A DNA stretch of 64,000 nucleotides from Caprimulgus europaeus. Its lineage: Eukaryota > Chordata > Aves > Caprimulgiformes > Caprimulgidae. Position numbers and translations under genes: made by a program. The notes below the pieces were generated by a model. The model did no database searches and was not told the DNA's origin. It saw only the letters and a program-made list of their open reading frames with translations. This document shows positions 63,232 through 64,000 of the stretch, in pieces. Position 1 is the first letter of the stretch, and each line of letters opens with the position of its first letter. The stretch lies in contig OU015528.1 of the NCBI GenBank assembly GCA_907165065.1, positions 27,922,515-27,986,514 of the forward strand, in the 5' to 3' direction.

Positions 63232-63865
63232 TGTCCTGCTTTTTGCTAGGATAGGGTTAATTTTCTTCTTAGTAGCTAGAAAGCACTGTGTTTTGGTTTC
63301 AGGGGGGTTTGTTATGAGAACAATGTTGGCAACTACAAGGACACTGTGCTTGGGCAGTTTCCAAGAAGAGAGGACTGGAAAGGGGGAGTGGGGAAGAAAA
63401 GTGCAGTAGTTAGTAAAACCCAGAACTGACAGTTGGATATGCCAGTAAGATATTCCATGTCATATTATGTCATGTTTAGTATATTAACTGGGATTGACCA
63501 GGAAGAGGGGGATTATCTCAGGAATCGCTGGGGCTCATTTTTCCAGGATTGCGATTTCGGTGTCGGAGTTCCTTTTTGCTCCTCCGGGATCATTATCAGC
63601 AGGTGGTGAGCAATTGTACTGTGCATCACACACACACATATATATATATAGTTATCATTACTACTCTTATTATTCTTATTATTTTTATTTTATTTTTACT
63701 CTAATTATTAAATTGTTCTTCTCTCAACCTACAAGTCTCCTCACCTTTATCCCTCCAATTCTCTCCTCGAATTCCTGGGTGCAGGGGGGAATGAAGGGGA
63801 AGGCAGAGGGGGGTGCTGCAAGCGGCTGTGTCTTGTTTGGCTTCCAGCTAAGTTAAAGTATCACA
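63232..63865 (+). mobile_element. Solo ERVL-type LTR (LTR-B), sister of LTR-A
   Basis: It has the same ends (TGTCCTGC and TATCACA) and an exact 5-base target duplication, GGGTG, on both sides. It aligns to LTR-A with about 14 differences over the first 395 bases by eye, and diverges more in the last 100. Each copy has its own duplication, so they are separate insertions. No internal provirus is next to it. Confidence 0.9.
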
Positions 63866-64000
63866 GGGTGAGATAAATTTATCAGGTAACAGCTGCTGGC
63901 TTCTGGTGCTCCCTTTTTTGTAGTGGGAGATGTGGGGAGAGGTGGACAGACCTCCTGTGCTGCTCCTTGAAGCCATGCAGCTATTTTCAATCCACTCTGG

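Overview
The window is vertebrate nuclear DNA and almost certainly from a bird. It holds one large gene of about 15 exons with GT-AG introns, a CpG-island promoter, several CR1 LINE 3' ends of avian type, and solo LTRs of the kind common in avian genomes. No prokaryotic, organellar or CRISPR features are visible.

The main gene is SCAF11 (SR-related and CTD-associated factor 11, also SIP1/SRRP129) on the minus strand. I rebuilt 14 coding exons, from the start codon at 37278 to the stop at 8298. Every splice phase joins, giving a protein of about 1375 residues. In order it has an N-terminal RING finger, a long acidic Ser/Pro region, an Arg/Ser domain, an RGG box, a Met/Pro-rich segment with a proline run, and a conserved C-terminal helical domain. 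The 3' UTR probably runs to about 5500. Exon 1 is noncoding and should lie in the CpG island at about 51.6-53.7 kb, leaving a first intron of about 14 kb.

Layout: 1-5490 is unassigned, with a weak terminal-exon candidate at its left edge. 5500-8297 is the SCAF11 3' UTR and 8298-37278 its coding exons and introns. 37297-51.6 kb is intron 1, which contains a solo LTR. 51.6-53.7 kb is the CpG-island promoter, with a CCAAT box, a CACGTG E-box, GC boxes and two CTCF-like sites. 53.7-64 kb is intergenic and repeat-rich, with a CR1 copy, a long GC-rich LTR with internal repeats, a CR1 fragment, and a second solo LTR that is a close relative of the one in intron 1.

The points most worth a second look are a GC-AG intron near the SCAF11 C-terminus, a four-copy Ser-Pro repeat in the acidic region, a perfect 10-bp hairpin in the 3' UTR, nested 5' splice sites in the CpG island, and the LTR pair. 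I found no clearly new biological system. Comparisons with human SCAF11 rest on memory of that protein and were not searched.
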